Source: Pseudoflavonifractor intestinihominis
Lineage (GTDB): Bacteria; Bacillota; Clostridia; Oscillospirales; Oscillospiraceae
Direction: 5' to 3'
DNA length: 64,000 bases
Assembly (NCBI RefSeq): GCF_040096055.1
Contig: NZ_JBBMFK010000007.1
Span: 78,998 to 142,997, forward strand
Position numbers and translations under genes: made by a program. Every line of letters begins with the position of its first letter. Position 1 is the stretch's first letter. Shown piece by piece: positions 48,797 to 59,007 of the stretch. The notes under the pieces were generated by a model. The model worked only from the letters and a program-made list of their open reading frames with translations. It was not told where the DNA came from and made no database searches.

Positions 48797-49531
48797 ATGA
48801 AAAACCGTATGAAATCATGTACAATGAACCGCTGTATCAGGACAGGCGCTGTCCTGGCCGTGCTGCTGGCCGCCCTCACCGTGGGGGCCTCCGCCATGCA
48901 CATCGCCGAGGGCTACCTGCCGGTGGGCTGGGCCATCGCCTGGGGCGTGGTGTGCGTCCCCTTTGTGGCCGCCGGCCTCATCTCCATCAAAAAGAAGATC
49001 GAGCAGGCCCCCAGAACCAAGATTCTGCTGGCCATGTGCGGGGCCTTTGCCTTTGTGCTCTCGGCCCTGAAGCTGCCCTCCTTCAGCGGCTCCTGCTCCC
49101 ACCCCACCGGCGTGGGCCTGGGCGCCATTCTCTTCGGGCCTGTGGCCATGACTGTGCTGGGCCTCATCGTGCTGCTGTTCCAGGCCCTGCTGCTGGCCCA
49201 TGGCGGCCTGACCACTCTGGGCGCCAACACCTTCTCCATGGCAGTGGCCGGTCCCATCGTGTCCTGGGCGGTGTATAAGCTGCTGCGCAAGGTGGGCGCC
49301 CCCGCCGCCGTGGCGGTCTTTGCCGCCGCCGCCCTGGGGGATCTGCTGACCTACGTGGTCACCTCCATCCAGCTGGCCCTGGCCACCGGAGACGGTATGC
49401 TCAAGTTCCTCACCATCTTTGCCGTCACCCAGATCCCCCTGGCCATCGCTGAGGGACTGCTGACCGTGGTGGTGTTCAACGTGCTGGAGAAGTACAGCAA
49501 GAACGAGCTCCAGGCGCTCCGTGTGGTGTAA
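48797..49531 (+). CDS. cbiM: Cobalt ECF transporter substrate-binding permease CbiM
   Basis: CbiM binds Co2+ and gives the CbiMNQO importer its specificity. The 244-residue protein has a short N-terminal leader and then the mature start 'MHIAEGYLPVGWAIAWG' whose Met-x-His metal-binding motif is the hallmark of CbiM/NikM, with about seven hydrophobic segments and 'GSCSHPTGVGLGAILFGP'. The exact start is unsure: an ATG at 48797 follows GGAAAGG very closely, and ATGs at 48809 and 48824 are alternatives. It is the first gene after the second riboswitch. Confidence 0.95.
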   Translation: MKNRMKSCTMNRCIRTGAVLAVLLAALTVGASAMHIAEGYLPVGWAIAWGVVCVPFVAAGLISIKKKIEQAPRTKILLAMCGAFAFVLSALKLPSFSGSCSHPTGVGLGAILFGPVAMTVLGLIVLLFQALLLAHGGLTTLGANTFSMAVAGPIVSWAVYKLLRKVGAPAAVAVFAAAALGDLLTYVVTSIQLALATGDGMLKFLTIFAVTQIPLAIAEGLLTVVVFNVLEKYSKNELQALRVV

Positions 49532-49544
49532 GGAGGGGAATGAG

Positions 49545-49847
49545 ATGAAGGTTTGGCAGAAAAATCTGATTTTGGTTGTCCTGGCCGTGCTGCTGGCGGC
49601 CATTCCCCTGTGGCTCCTGCCCAACGCCGAGTTCGGCGGCGCCGACGACCAGGCCGAGGAGGCCATCCAGGAGATCAATCCCGACTACGAGCCCTGGTTT
49701 GAGCCCATTCTGGAGCCTGCCAGCGGCGAGGTGGAGTCCCTGCTCTTTGCCCTTCAGGCGGCCATCGGCGCCGGCGTGGTGGGCTTTGTGCTGGGCCGAA
49801 TCACCAAGCGGCCCGGCGACGGGAAAAAGAACGAGGAGGCAAACTGA
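49545..49847 (+). CDS. cbiN: Cobalt ECF transporter auxiliary subunit CbiN
   Basis: CbiN helps CbiM load metal. The 100-residue protein has the two-helix layout: an N-terminal helix (about 6-25, 'NLILVVLAVLLAAIPLWLL'), an extracytoplasmic acidic loop with 'GADDQAEEAIQEINPDYEPW', and a second helix near 68-88 before a basic tail. ATG 49545 follows GGAGGGG. It sits between cbiM and cbiQ, which is the usual order. Confidence 0.94.
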   Translation: MKVWQKNLILVVLAVLLAAIPLWLLPNAEFGGADDQAEEAIQEINPDYEPWFEPILEPASGEVESLLFALQAAIGAGVVGFVLGRITKRPGDGKKNEEAN

Positions 49848-49849
49848 CC

Positions 49850-50629
49850 ATGGGAACCGACCGTTACGCCTATCAGTCCCGCATGCGGCGGGTGTCCCCC
49901 ATGCCCAAGCTGCTGCTGACTGCGGTGAGCCTGGTGCTCTGCCTGTGCTGCGACAGCATTGCGGTGGGGCTGGCCACCCTGGTGGGCATGGGCGTGCTGA
50001 CATGGCTGCTGGGCGGACTGTCGCCCCGGGTCTATCTCCACTTTCTGAAGATCCCCCTGGCATTTCTGCTGATTGGCAGCATTACCGTTCTGATTCACAG
50101 CTACCCGGCAGGGGCCGCCGTTCTGGCGGCGGTCCCCGTGGGCAGCCGCATGTGGGGCTTTGACGCCGCCGCCCTCCGCCAGGCGTCCACCCTGTTCTGC
50201 AAGGCCATGGGTGCGGTGGCGTGCATGTACTTTCTCACTTTAAACACCCCGGTCACCGACGTGACCATGGCCATGGAGAAGCTCCACGTGCCCAAGCTGC
50301 TGGTGGAGCTGATGGAGCTCATCTACCGCTTTATCTTTGTGCTGGCCGAGACGGCCTCCAACATCCGCATCGCCCAGGAGTCCCGGCTGGGCTACCAGGG
50401 CGTGCGCCGGTCCATCTCCTCCCTGGGGACACTGATCTCCATGGTGTTCCTGCGGGCCTGGCGGAAGGCGGACCGGGTATATACCGCCCTGGAGTCCCGG
50501 GGCTATACCAACCATCTGACCACCCTGTCCAGCGGCTACCGGGCGGGGCGCTGGCTCTATCCCGCCACGGCGGGGGTGGCCCTGGGGCAGATTTTGGTGC
50601 TGTATTTGGAGAGGAGTGTGGGAGGATGA
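49850..50629 (+). CDS. cbiQ: Cobalt ECF transporter T component CbiQ
   Basis: CbiQ is the membrane coupling protein that joins CbiM to the ATPase. The 259-residue protein has about five hydrophobic segments and the ECF-T coupling motifs with Ala-Arg-Gly-like signatures: 'RIAQESRLGYQGVRRS' and 'RAWRKADRVYTALESRGY', the second matching the conserved ARG motif region. A 'MAMEKLHVPKLLVELM' amphipathic stretch precedes them. It starts 2 bases after the cbiN stop, and its TGA overlaps the cbiO start. Confidence 0.94.
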   Translation: MGTDRYAYQSRMRRVSPMPKLLLTAVSLVLCLCCDSIAVGLATLVGMGVLTWLLGGLSPRVYLHFLKIPLAFLLIGSITVLIHSYPAGAAVLAAVPVGSRMWGFDAAALRQASTLFCKAMGAVACMYFLTLNTPVTDVTMAMEKLHVPKLLVELMELIYRFIFVLAETASNIRIAQESRLGYQGVRRSISSLGTLISMVFLRAWRKADRVYTALESRGYTNHLTTLSSGYRAGRWLYPATAGVALGQILVLYLERSVGG

Positions 50630-51480
50630 ACGCCGCCATTGAGGCCAGGGACCTGTGCTACACCTACGAGGACGGCACCGTAGCCCTGGATCACATCTCC
50701 CTCAAGGCCCAGAAGGGGAAGATTACCGGCATCCTGGGGGCCAACGGCGCGGGCAAGTCCACCCTGTTTCTCAATCTGAACGGGGTGCTCAGCCCCGCCT
50801 CCGGCCAGGTGTTGCTGGACGGGGAGCCGGTCCGCCGGGACCGGAAGGGCATCACAGAGCTGCGCCGCCGGGTGGGCATTGTGTTCCAGGACCCGGACGA
50901 CCAGCTCTTTTCCGCCGACGTGTACCGGGACATCTCCTTCGGCGCGGTGAACCTGGGCCTGCCTGAGGCGGAGGTCCGCCGCCGGGTGGAGCAGGCCATG
51001 GAGCGCACCGGCGTGTCCGCCCTGCGGGACAAGCCCACCCACGCCCTGTCCTTCGGGCAGAAGAAGCGGGTGGCCATCGCCGGGGTGCTGGTGATGGAGC
51101 CGGAGGTGCTCATTCTGGACGAGCCCACCGCCGGACTGGACCCCCACGGGGTCAGCGAGCTGATGCGCCTGCTGTCCCAGCTGCGGGACAGCCTGGGCAT
51201 GACCATTCTGCTGGCCACCCATGACATGGACGTGGTGCCCATCTCCTGCGACTACGCCTATCTGCTGGGGCAGGGCCGGGTCCTGCTGGAGGGCACGCCG
51301 GGAGAACTCTTTTCCCAGCCGGAGGTGCTCCGGGCCAACCAGCTGCGCCTGCCCCGCATGGCCCACCTGATGGAGATCCTGCGGGAGCAGGACGGGCTGG
51401 ACACCGACGTGTCCGCCGCCACCATCAGCGAGGTCCGGCGGGAGCTGCTGCGTCTATTGAAACAGGAGGAGACGACATGA
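50626..51480 (+). CDS. cbiO: Cobalt ECF transporter ATPase CbiO
   Basis: CbiO powers cobalt import by ATP hydrolysis. The 284-residue ABC ATPase has Walker A 'GANGAGKST' (38-46), the Q-loop in 'GIVFQDPDDQLFSADV' typical of ECF ATPases, the signature 'LSFGQKKRV', Walker B 'VLILDEPTAGLD' and the switch His in 'LLATHDMDVV'. The C-terminal tail of about 55 residues is longer than the core. The ATG overlaps the cbiQ stop (ATGA) and its own stop overlaps cbiL. Confidence 0.95.
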   Translation: MNAAIEARDLCYTYEDGTVALDHISLKAQKGKITGILGANGAGKSTLFLNLNGVLSPASGQVLLDGEPVRRDRKGITELRRRVGIVFQDPDDQLFSADVYRDISFGAVNLGLPEAEVRRRVEQAMERTGVSALRDKPTHALSFGQKKRVAIAGVLVMEPEVLILDEPTAGLDPHGVSELMRLLSQLRDSLGMTILLATHDMDVVPISCDYAYLLGQGRVLLEGTPGELFSQPEVLRANQLRLPRMAHLMEILREQDGLDTDVSAATISEVRRELLRLLKQEETT

Positions 51481-52169
51481 ACCGAGGAAAACTGTACGGC
51501 GTGGGGGTGGGCCCCGGAGATCCGGAGCTGCTCACCCTGAAGGCACGCCGCATTCTGCTGGAGGCCGACGTGGTGGCCGTGCCCGACAAGGGCAGCGGGG
51601 AAAAGACCGCCCTGAATATCGTGAAGGACGTGGTGGAGGGCAAGAACCTCCTGCCCTGTCCCACCCCCATGGTGCGGGACAAGGCCCTGCTGGACGGCTG
51701 CTATGAGGAGATCGCCGGGCGCATCTGCGCCCTGCTGGACGAGGGGAAGAACGTGGCCTTCATCACCCTGGGGGACCCCACTCTCTACTCCACCTACATC
51801 TACGTCCACAAGAAGGTGCTCGCCCGGGGCTATGACGCTGAGCTGATCCCCGGTGTGCCCTCCATCTGCGCCGTGGCGGCCAGGCTGGGCACCTCCCTGT
51901 GTGAGAGTGCCGAGCGGCTGCTGGTGGTGCCCGCCTCCTATGAGGGCGTGGATGACTGCCTGGACTTCCCGGCCAACAAGGCCTTCATGAAGGCGGGCAA
52001 GAGCCTGCCCGCCCTGCGGGACAAGCTGCGCGAGCGGGGCCTGGACGGCGAGATGGTGGCCAACTGCGGCATGACAGGCGAGCGGGTGTACCACAGCCTG
52101 GAGGAACTGGAGGAGGGCGAAGGCTACTTCTCCGTGGTGCTGGTCAAGGAGCACCGGAACGAGACATAA
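51477..52169 (+). CDS. cbiL: Cobalt-precorrin-2 C20-methyltransferase
   Basis: CbiL adds the C20 methyl group to cobalt-precorrin-2. The 230-residue tetrapyrrole methylase starts 'GKLYGVGVGPGDPELLTLKA' and has 'VAFITLGDPTLYSTYIYVH' and 'LIPGVPSICAVAARLG', patterns of the CobI/CbiL group. It is placed apart from the other cbi methylases, between the cobalt transporter and the hem genes, but completes the pathway set. Its ATG overlaps the cbiO stop. Confidence 0.95.
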   Translation: MNRGKLYGVGVGPGDPELLTLKARRILLEADVVAVPDKGSGEKTALNIVKDVVEGKNLLPCPTPMVRDKALLDGCYEEIAGRICALLDEGKNVAFITLGDPTLYSTYIYVHKKVLARGYDAELIPGVPSICAVAARLGTSLCESAERLLVVPASYEGVDDCLDFPANKAFMKAGKSLPALRDKLRERGLDGEMVANCGMTGERVYHSLEELEEGEGYFSVVLVKEHRNET

Positions 52170-52204
52170 GCGGGGCCATATGCCCCTGTAAGGAAGTGCA
52201 ACAT

Positions 52205-53401
52205 ATGAACCTATCCATGTCCGGCCTGGACTACGGCCTGGCCCCCATCGCCCTGCGGGAGCGGCTCTCCTTTACCCGCAATCAGGCGGGGGAGCTGTCG
52301 GGGGAGATCAAGCGCAGTGTGCCCGGCGTACAGGGCTGCGTCATCATCTCCACCTGCAACCGGACGGAGATATACCTCTCCTGCCAGCCCGGGGTGGACC
52401 CGGAGCCCGGCGCGGTGCTGTGCGCCGCCGCCGGTCAGGACTACGCCCCCTTCGCCCACGCCTTTGTCACCCGGCGGGACGAGGCCGCGGTGAGGCATCT
52501 GGCCCGGGTGGCCGCGGGGCTCCGGTCCCAGATCTGGGGCGAGGACCAGATCGTCACCCAGGTCAAGACGGCTATCGCCGCATCCCGGGAGAACGGGGGC
52601 GCCGACCCGGTGCTGGAGACCCTGTTCCGCACCGCCGTCTCCGCCTCCAAGGCGGTCAAGACCAAGGCCCGGCTCACGGCCCTGCCCACCTCCGCAGCCT
52701 CTCGGGCCGTGGAGATGCTGGAGCGGGAGACCGGCGGCCTGGCCGGACGGAAGGCCCTTGTCATCGGCAACGGGGAGATGGGCCGCCTGGCGGCCTCCCT
52801 GCTGCGGGAGGCGGGCTGTGCCGTCACGGTCACCCTGCGGAGCTACCACCACGGGGAGACCGTGGTCCCCGCGGGCTGCGCCGTGGCCCCCTATGATGAG
52901 CGGTATGCCGCCATGGAAGGGCGGGATATCCTCCTCTCCGCCACAACCAGCCCCCACTACACCGTCACCGCCTCCGAGCTCTCCGTCCTCAAAGCGCCCC
53001 CGGCTCTGCTGGTGGACCTGGCCATTCCCCGGGACATCCAGCCCGAGGCCGGGGACCTGCCGGGCGTGGCCCTGTTCAACGTGGACGCCCTGGGGGCCGC
53101 CCCCGAGCGGCAGGCGCCCCCCGAGGTGGAGGAGATCCTGGAGAGCCAGATCGCCCGCTTCTACCAGTGGGCGGACTACCGGGAGAGCCTGCCCCTGCTG
53201 GAGCGGCTCAAGGCGGACATCACCGACCGGGTGCTGGAGCGGCCCGACCTGGAGACCATGGACAAGGCCGAGGTGGCCGAGTACGCGGTGAGCCGGGCGG
53301 TGGAGCTGCTCTCCGGCGGCCTGAAGGAGATCCTCACCGCCGGGGAACTGGCCAAGTGCGAGGAGAAGATCCGCACCCGCAACGGCGGAAGGGTGGAGTG
53401 A
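52205..53401 (+). CDS. hemA: Glutamyl-tRNA reductase
   Basis: HemA reduces glutamyl-tRNA to glutamate-1-semialdehyde, the first step of the C5 route to tetrapyrroles. The 398-residue protein has 'IISTCNRTEIYL' with the catalytic Cys, 'LRSQIWGEDQIVTQVK' of the substrate site, an NADPH domain with 'ALVIGNGEMGRLAASLL', and a C-terminal dimerisation helix. The ATG at 52205 follows AAGGAAG with good spacing; a GTG at 52196 is less likely. It is cotranscribed with cobalt import genes, which ties early tetrapyrrole supply to the riboswitch. Confidence 0.95.
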   Translation: MNLSMSGLDYGLAPIALRERLSFTRNQAGELSGEIKRSVPGVQGCVIISTCNRTEIYLSCQPGVDPEPGAVLCAAAGQDYAPFAHAFVTRRDEAAVRHLARVAAGLRSQIWGEDQIVTQVKTAIAASRENGGADPVLETLFRTAVSASKAVKTKARLTALPTSAASRAVEMLERETGGLAGRKALVIGNGEMGRLAASLLREAGCAVTVTLRSYHHGETVVPAGCAVAPYDERYAAMEGRDILLSATTSPHYTVTASELSVLKAPPALLVDLAIPRDIQPEAGDLPGVALFNVDALGAAPERQAPPEVEEILESQIARFYQWADYRESLPLLERLKADITDRVLERPDLETMDKAEVAEYAVSRAVELLSGGLKEILTAGELAKCEEKIRTRNGGRVE

Positions 53402-53402
53402 C

Positions 53403-53855
53403 ATGGAACAAAAGGAGATCCGCTTTCCCCTCTTCATCGACCTGAACGGCCGCAAGGCCGTGGTGGTGGGGGGCGGGGCCATCGCCTGCCGCCGGGCCGG
53501 GGTGCTCAGGACCTTCGGCGCTCAGGTGACCCTGATTGCCCCGGAGTGGAAGGAGAAGATAGAGGGTGTCAGCTGGCTCCAGCGGCCCTACCGGTCCGGC
53601 GACCTAGACGGCGCGGTCCTAGCCGTGGCTGCCACAGACGACCGGGCGGTGAACCGTCTGGTGGGGGAAGAGGCCCGTGCACTGGGCATCCCCGTCAGCG
53701 TGGCCGACCGGCGGGAGGAGTGCACCTTCCTCTTCCCAGCGGTGTGCCTGGGGGAGGAGCTGGTGGCCGGCGTGGTGTCCGCCAATAACGACCACAGGGC
53801 GGTGGCCAGAGCGGCCGCCGCCATCCGGGAGACCCTGAAGGAGGGAAAAGGATGA
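53403..53855 (+). CDS. Precorrin-2 dehydrogenase (SirC/Met8-like)
   Basis: This protein oxidises precorrin-2 to sirohydrochlorin with NAD+. The 150-residue protein starts 'FPLFIDLNGRKAVVVGGG' with its Rossmann loop, then 'ACRRAGVLRTFGAQVTLIAP', 'VLAVAATDDRAVN' and 'ECTFLFPAVC', matching the N-terminal domain of CysG and SirC. It is shorter than most (about 200 residues) because the C-terminal dimerisation/chelatase part is reduced, so it probably has no chelatase activity; CbiK supplies that. Its stop overlaps the hemC start. Confidence 0.9.
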   Translation: MEQKEIRFPLFIDLNGRKAVVVGGGAIACRRAGVLRTFGAQVTLIAPEWKEKIEGVSWLQRPYRSGDLDGAVLAVAATDDRAVNRLVGEEARALGIPVSVADRREECTFLFPAVCLGEELVAGVVSANNDHRAVARAAAAIRETLKEGKG

Positions 53856-54715
53856 AGCTGCGCATCGGAAGCCGGGAGAGCGTCCTGGCTGTCACCCAGT
53901 CTCAGCTGGTGATGGAGGCCATCCGGGCCTTTGACCCCAGTATCGAGCTGGAGCTGGTGACCATGAAGACCACCGGCGATAAAATTCTGGACCGCACCCT
54001 GGACAAGGTGGGCGGCAAGGGCCTCTTTGTCCGGGAGCTGGACGCGGCTCTGCTGGAGGGCCGGGTGGACATCACCGTCCACTCCTGCAAGGACCTGCCC
54101 ATGGAGACCGACCCACGGCTGCCCCTGGCGGCCTTCTCCAAACGGGAGGACCCCCGGGACGCCCTGGTGCTGCCCGCGGGAAAGACGGAGCTGGACCCGT
54201 CCCTGCCCATCGGCTGCGCCTCCCGCCGCCGGGCCATCCAGCTGGCGGCCCTGTACCCCGATATGGAGGTGGCCCCGGTGCGGGGCAACGTGCAGACCCG
54301 CCTGCGGAAGCTGGACGAGGGGCAGTATTCCGCCCTGGTGCTGGCCTCCGCCGGGCTGAAGCGGCTGGGGCTGGAGGGGCGCATTGCCCGGTACTTTACG
54401 GCGGAGGAGATCATCCCCGCCGCCGGACAGGGCATCCTGGCAGTCCAGACCCAGGCGGGGGAGAACTACCCCTGTCTGGCCGCTGTGGCGGACCAGGACG
54501 GCACCGCCTGCGCTCTGGCCGAGCGGGCCTTTGTGCGGGTGTTGGACGGGGGCTGTTCCTCGCCGGTGGCGGCCCACGGCGTGGTGGACGGGGATACCCT
54601 GATTCTCACCGGAATGGACGAAAACGGACGGCGGGACCGGATTTCCGGTCCTGTGAGTGAGGCGGAGCAGCTGGGGGAGGCCCTGGCCCGCCGGATAAAG
54701 GAGGCGGCGGAATGA
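53852..54715 (+). CDS. hemC: Porphobilinogen deaminase (hydroxymethylbilane synthase)
   Basis: HemC joins four porphobilinogens into hydroxymethylbilane. The 287-residue protein starts 'LRIGSRESVLAVTQSQLV', has 'TTGDKILDRTLDKVGGKGLF', 'VHSCKDLPM', 'GCASRRRAIQLAALYPD', 'VRGNVQTRLRKLDEGQY' and the cofactor Cys in 'LDGGCSSPVAAHG'. Length is a little short of 300, which is normal for the family. The start and stop overlap both neighbours by 4 bases. Confidence 0.96.
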   Translation: MKLRIGSRESVLAVTQSQLVMEAIRAFDPSIELELVTMKTTGDKILDRTLDKVGGKGLFVRELDAALLEGRVDITVHSCKDLPMETDPRLPLAAFSKREDPRDALVLPAGKTELDPSLPIGCASRRRAIQLAALYPDMEVAPVRGNVQTRLRKLDEGQYSALVLASAGLKRLGLEGRIARYFTAEEIIPAAGQGILAVQTQAGENYPCLAAVADQDGTACALAERAFVRVLDGGCSSPVAAHGVVDGDTLILTGMDENGRRDRISGPVSEAEQLGEALARRIKEAAE

Positions 54716-56202
54716 GCGGCATGGTGACGCTGGTGGGGGCCGGTCCGGGAGACCCGGGCCTGCTGACCCGCAAGGGCCTGGAGGCCCTGGAAAAAGCGGA
54801 AGTGGTGGTGTACGACCGGCTGGTGGCCCCGGAGATCCTGGCACTCATCCCGGAGAAAGCCGAGGCCATCGACGTGGGCAAGCAGGCCTCCCACCATCTG
54901 GTGCCCCAGGATGAGATCAACCGCATTCTCCTGCGCAAGGCCCAGGAGGGGAAGAACGTGGTGCGGCTGAAGGGCGGCGATCCCTTCCTCTTCGGCCGGG
55001 GCGGCGAGGAGCTGGAGCTGCTGGCCGAGCACGGCATCCCCTTCCAGGAGGTGCCCGGCGTGACCTCTGCCATCGCCGTGCCCGCCTACGGGGGCATCCC
55101 GGTGACCCACCGGGACTTTACCTCCTCCCTCCACATCATCACCGGACACGCCCGGGCGGGCAAGGCCCTGGACATCGACTTTGAGGCCCTGGTGCGCACC
55201 AAGGGCACCCTGGTGTTCCTCATGGGGGTGAGCAGCCTGCCCGCCATCTGCGCCGGGCTCACCGCCGCGGGTATGGACCCGGACACCCCCGCTGCCATCG
55301 TGGAGCGGGGCACCACACCCGGCCAGCGCCGGGTCAACGCCACCGCGGCTACCCTGGCCCAGGCGGCGGCGGAGCACCATATTGAAAGCCCCGCCATCAG
55401 CATTTTCGGCCAGGTCTGTGGCCTGGCGGACAAGTTCGACTGGTTCGATGCCCTGCCCCTCAAGGGCCGCACCGTAGTGGTGACCCGGCCCAAGGAGCGT
55501 TCCGGCACCCTGGCGCCCCGCCTGCGGGCTATGGGCGCCCAAGTGGTGGAGTACCCCTGCATCGAGACCGTGCCCATCCTGCCCTGTCCCGCCATGGAGA
55601 CGGCCCTGAACGCCATTTCCGGCTATGAGTGGCTAGTATTCACCAGCGCCGCCGGGGTGGAGACGGTCTGGCGCACCCTGGAGACCATGGGCAGGGACGC
55701 CCGGGCCCTGGGGACCGTGAAGCTGGCGGCCATCGGCCCTGGAACCGCCAAAGCCCTGCTGGCCCACGGCCTGCGGGCCGACTATGTGCCCGAGGTGTAC
55801 GACGCGGCCCACCTGGGGGCGGGCCTGGCCGGTCTGGCCCGAGGCAAGGTGCTCCTGCTCCGGGCGGAGCTGGGCTCCAAGGCCTTGACGGACGCCCTGG
55901 ATGGGGCTAAAATTTCCTATGACGACATTGCCGTCTACCGCACGCTGTACGACAATCCCCGCTCTGAGGAGCTGCGGGACCGGCTGCTGGCGGAGGAGGG
56001 CACCCTGGTCACCTTCACCAGCGCCTCCACGGTGAAGGGCTTTGTGTCCACCGTGGGGGAGGACTTCCCCTTTGACCGCATCACCGGCGTGTGCATCGGG
56101 GAGCAGACCGCCGCCCAGGCCAGAGCCCACGGCATCCCCGTGGTGGTGGCCCAGCGGGCCACCATCGACGCCATGGTGGAGAAAATCAGCAGCATGTTTT
56201 AA
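54712..56202 (+). CDS. cobA-hemD: Uroporphyrinogen-III C-methyltransferase / uroporphyrinogen-III synthase fusion
   Basis: The fusion closes hydroxymethylbilane to uroporphyrinogen III and methylates it twice to precorrin-2. The 496-residue protein has an N-terminal SUMT domain (about 1-245) with 'VTLVGAGPGDPGLLTRKGL', 'VVRLKGGDPFLFGRGGEEL' and 'GVTSAIAVPAYGGIPVTHRD', and a C-terminal HemD domain (about 255-496) with 'VVVTRPKERSGTLAPRLRAM', 'YEWLVFTSAAGVE' and 'LVTFTSASTVKGF'. This CobA-HemD fusion is common in Clostridia. It is followed 68 bases later by hemB. Confidence 0.95.
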   Translation: MSGMVTLVGAGPGDPGLLTRKGLEALEKAEVVVYDRLVAPEILALIPEKAEAIDVGKQASHHLVPQDEINRILLRKAQEGKNVVRLKGGDPFLFGRGGEELELLAEHGIPFQEVPGVTSAIAVPAYGGIPVTHRDFTSSLHIITGHARAGKALDIDFEALVRTKGTLVFLMGVSSLPAICAGLTAAGMDPDTPAAIVERGTTPGQRRVNATAATLAQAAAEHHIESPAISIFGQVCGLADKFDWFDALPLKGRTVVVTRPKERSGTLAPRLRAMGAQVVEYPCIETVPILPCPAMETALNAISGYEWLVFTSAAGVETVWRTLETMGRDARALGTVKLAAIGPGTAKALLAHGLRADYVPEVYDAAHLGAGLAGLARGKVLLLRAELGSKALTDALDGAKISYDDIAVYRTLYDNPRSEELRDRLLAEEGTLVTFTSASTVKGFVSTVGEDFPFDRITGVCIGEQTAAQARAHGIPVVVAQRATIDAMVEKISSMF

Positions 56203-56270
56203 GGCCCTGGTCCGGGCCTGCGCTAAGGGACCAATCCGGGCGGAACCCCCGCCCACTGAAAGGAAGCAGC

Positions 56271-57256
<986 letters not shown>

Positions 57257-57257
<1 letters not shown>

Positions 57258-58540
57258 TGGACCGCAGCGAACAGCTCTTTGAAGAGGCGAAGCGTGTGCT
57301 GCCCGGCGGGGTCAACTCCCCGGTGCGGGCCTTCCGGGCCGTGGGCATGGCCCCCCGGTTTATCACCCGGGCCGACGGCGCCTACCTCTGGGACGAGGAC
57401 GGCAGAAAGTATGTGGACTATGTGGGTTCCTGGGGCCCCATGATCCTGGGCCACAACCACCCGGTCATCCGGGAGGCGGTGGAGAAGGCGGTGAAGGACG
57501 GCCTGTCCTTCGGCGCGCCCACCGCCCGTGAGGTGGAGATCGCCGAGCTGATGGTGGAGCTGGTGCCCAACATCGAGATGGTGCGCATGGTCAACTCGGG
57601 CACCGAGGCGGTCATGTCCGCCCTGCGGCTGGCCCGGGGCGTCACCGGCCGGGACAAGCTCATCAAGTTCGAGGGCTGCTACCACGGCCATTCCGACTGC
57701 CTTCTGGTGGGGGCCGGCTCCTCCGCCCTGGCGGGGGGACATCCCACCTCCGCGGGTGTGCCGGAGGTGGTGGTGCAGGACACCCTCACCGCCCAGTTCA
57801 ACGACCTGAAGAGCGTGGAGACCCTGCTGGAGCAGAACCCCGGCCAGGTGGCCGCCGTCATCGTGGAGCCTGTGGCCGCCAACATGGGCGTGGTGGGCCC
57901 CGCCCCCGGCTTCCTGGAGGGCCTGCGGACCCTGTGCGACAAGTACGGCGCTCTGCTCATCTTTGACGAGGTCATCACCGGCTTCCGCCTGGCCCTGGGC
58001 GGCGCCCAGGCCTACTACGGCGTGAAGGCGGACATTGTCACCTTCGGCAAGATCATCGGCGGCGGCATGCCCGTGGGCGCCTACTGCGCCAGCCGGCAGA
58101 TGATGGAGCAGGTGGCCCCCTGCGGCCCGGTCTACCAGGCGGGCACCCTCAGCGGCAACCCGGTGGCCATGGCCGCGGGCCTGGCCCAGCTGCGCTATCT
58201 GAAGGACCACCCGGAGGTGTATACCCAGATCGGGGACTACGCCGCTCTGCTGGCCGGCGGCCTGCGGGAGGCGGCGGAGCGCACCGGCGCGCCGGTGCAT
58301 ATCAACCAGGTGGGCTCCCTGCTGGCCCCCTTCTTCACCCCTACCGACGTGAACAGCTTTACCGACGCCAAGGGCAGCGACGTGGCCATGTACGCCCGGT
58401 ATTTCGCCGGCATGCTGGAGCGGGGCATCTATCTGGCCCCCGCCCAGTTCGAGGCCATGTTCGTCTCTGCCGCCCACAGCCATGAGGACCTGAGCCGCAC
58501 GCTGGAGGCCGCCGGGGCCGTGCTGGGCAGCCTGGCCTGA
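57257..58540 (+). CDS. hemL: Glutamate-1-semialdehyde 2,1-aminomutase
   Basis: HemL converts glutamate-1-semialdehyde to 5-aminolevulinate with PLP or PMP. The 427-residue protein has 'LPGGVNSPVRAFRAVG', 'VGSWGPMILGHNHP', 'RMVNSGTEAVMSALRLARG', 'KFEGCYHGHSD', 'LIFDEVITGFRLALGGAQ', and the PLP Lys in 'TFGKIIGGGMPVGAY'. Length matches the family. It is the last gene of the hem set and is followed by a 466-base stretch with the third riboswitch. Confidence 0.96.
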
Positions 58541-58644
58541 GTCCTTTCCCCGGACAGGGGAGAATAGTCAGGGGAACCTGTATGGAATGAGAGCCGGGGA
58601 TTTTGCCCGGATAATGGAATACTGTGTACTTATCAAGTGCTCAT

Positions 58645-58806
58645 CATGGATGAGGTGAAAGGGAATCGGGTGAGAATCCCGAGCGATCCGGTCACTGTAT
58701 TCGGGGAGCAGACCGCGGGGAGGAGATCTCCCAGGCCATTGCCGGGCGTATGCCGGCGAGAAGGCGCGGGACGTGAGGAGCCGTAAGCCAGGAAACCTGC
58801 TTGATA
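58645..58806 (+). promoter_or_regulatory. Cobalamin riboswitch upstream of an ABC ATPase
   Basis: The blocks GAAAGGGAATCGGGTGAGAA, TCCCGAGCGATCCGGTCACTG and the B12 box AAGCCAGGAAACCTGCTTG are present in the right order. A terminator at 58876 lies downstream, with a GGACAAGG/CCTTGTCC hairpin (58852-58872) between them. The 58541-58640 stretch shows nothing further. Boundaries are approximate. Confidence 0.92.
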
Positions 58807-58875
58807 GGAACGATGGGGGATCTTCCGCAGAAAGTAACCCGTCTGAGCTTTGGACAAGGGGGGACCTTGTCCAAA

Positions 58876-58915
58876 ACAAAGACGCCTGCTTTTTGAAAAA
58901 GCAGGCGTCTTTGTT
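58876..58915 (+). terminator. Riboswitch-associated terminator
   Basis: A stem of up to 19 bp (58876-58894 with 58896-58914, effective loop TTGAA) is followed by TTTCTCG. It lies between the riboswitch and the ATPase gene. Confidence 0.85.
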
Positions 58916-59007
58916 TCTCGGGCATTTGGCGGCAGGGGAGCGGGCGGAGGTCGTGGGGCTGTTTTATGGGCCCGCGTACAGAAACTACGGCTTTGGAGGT
59001 GGGAAGG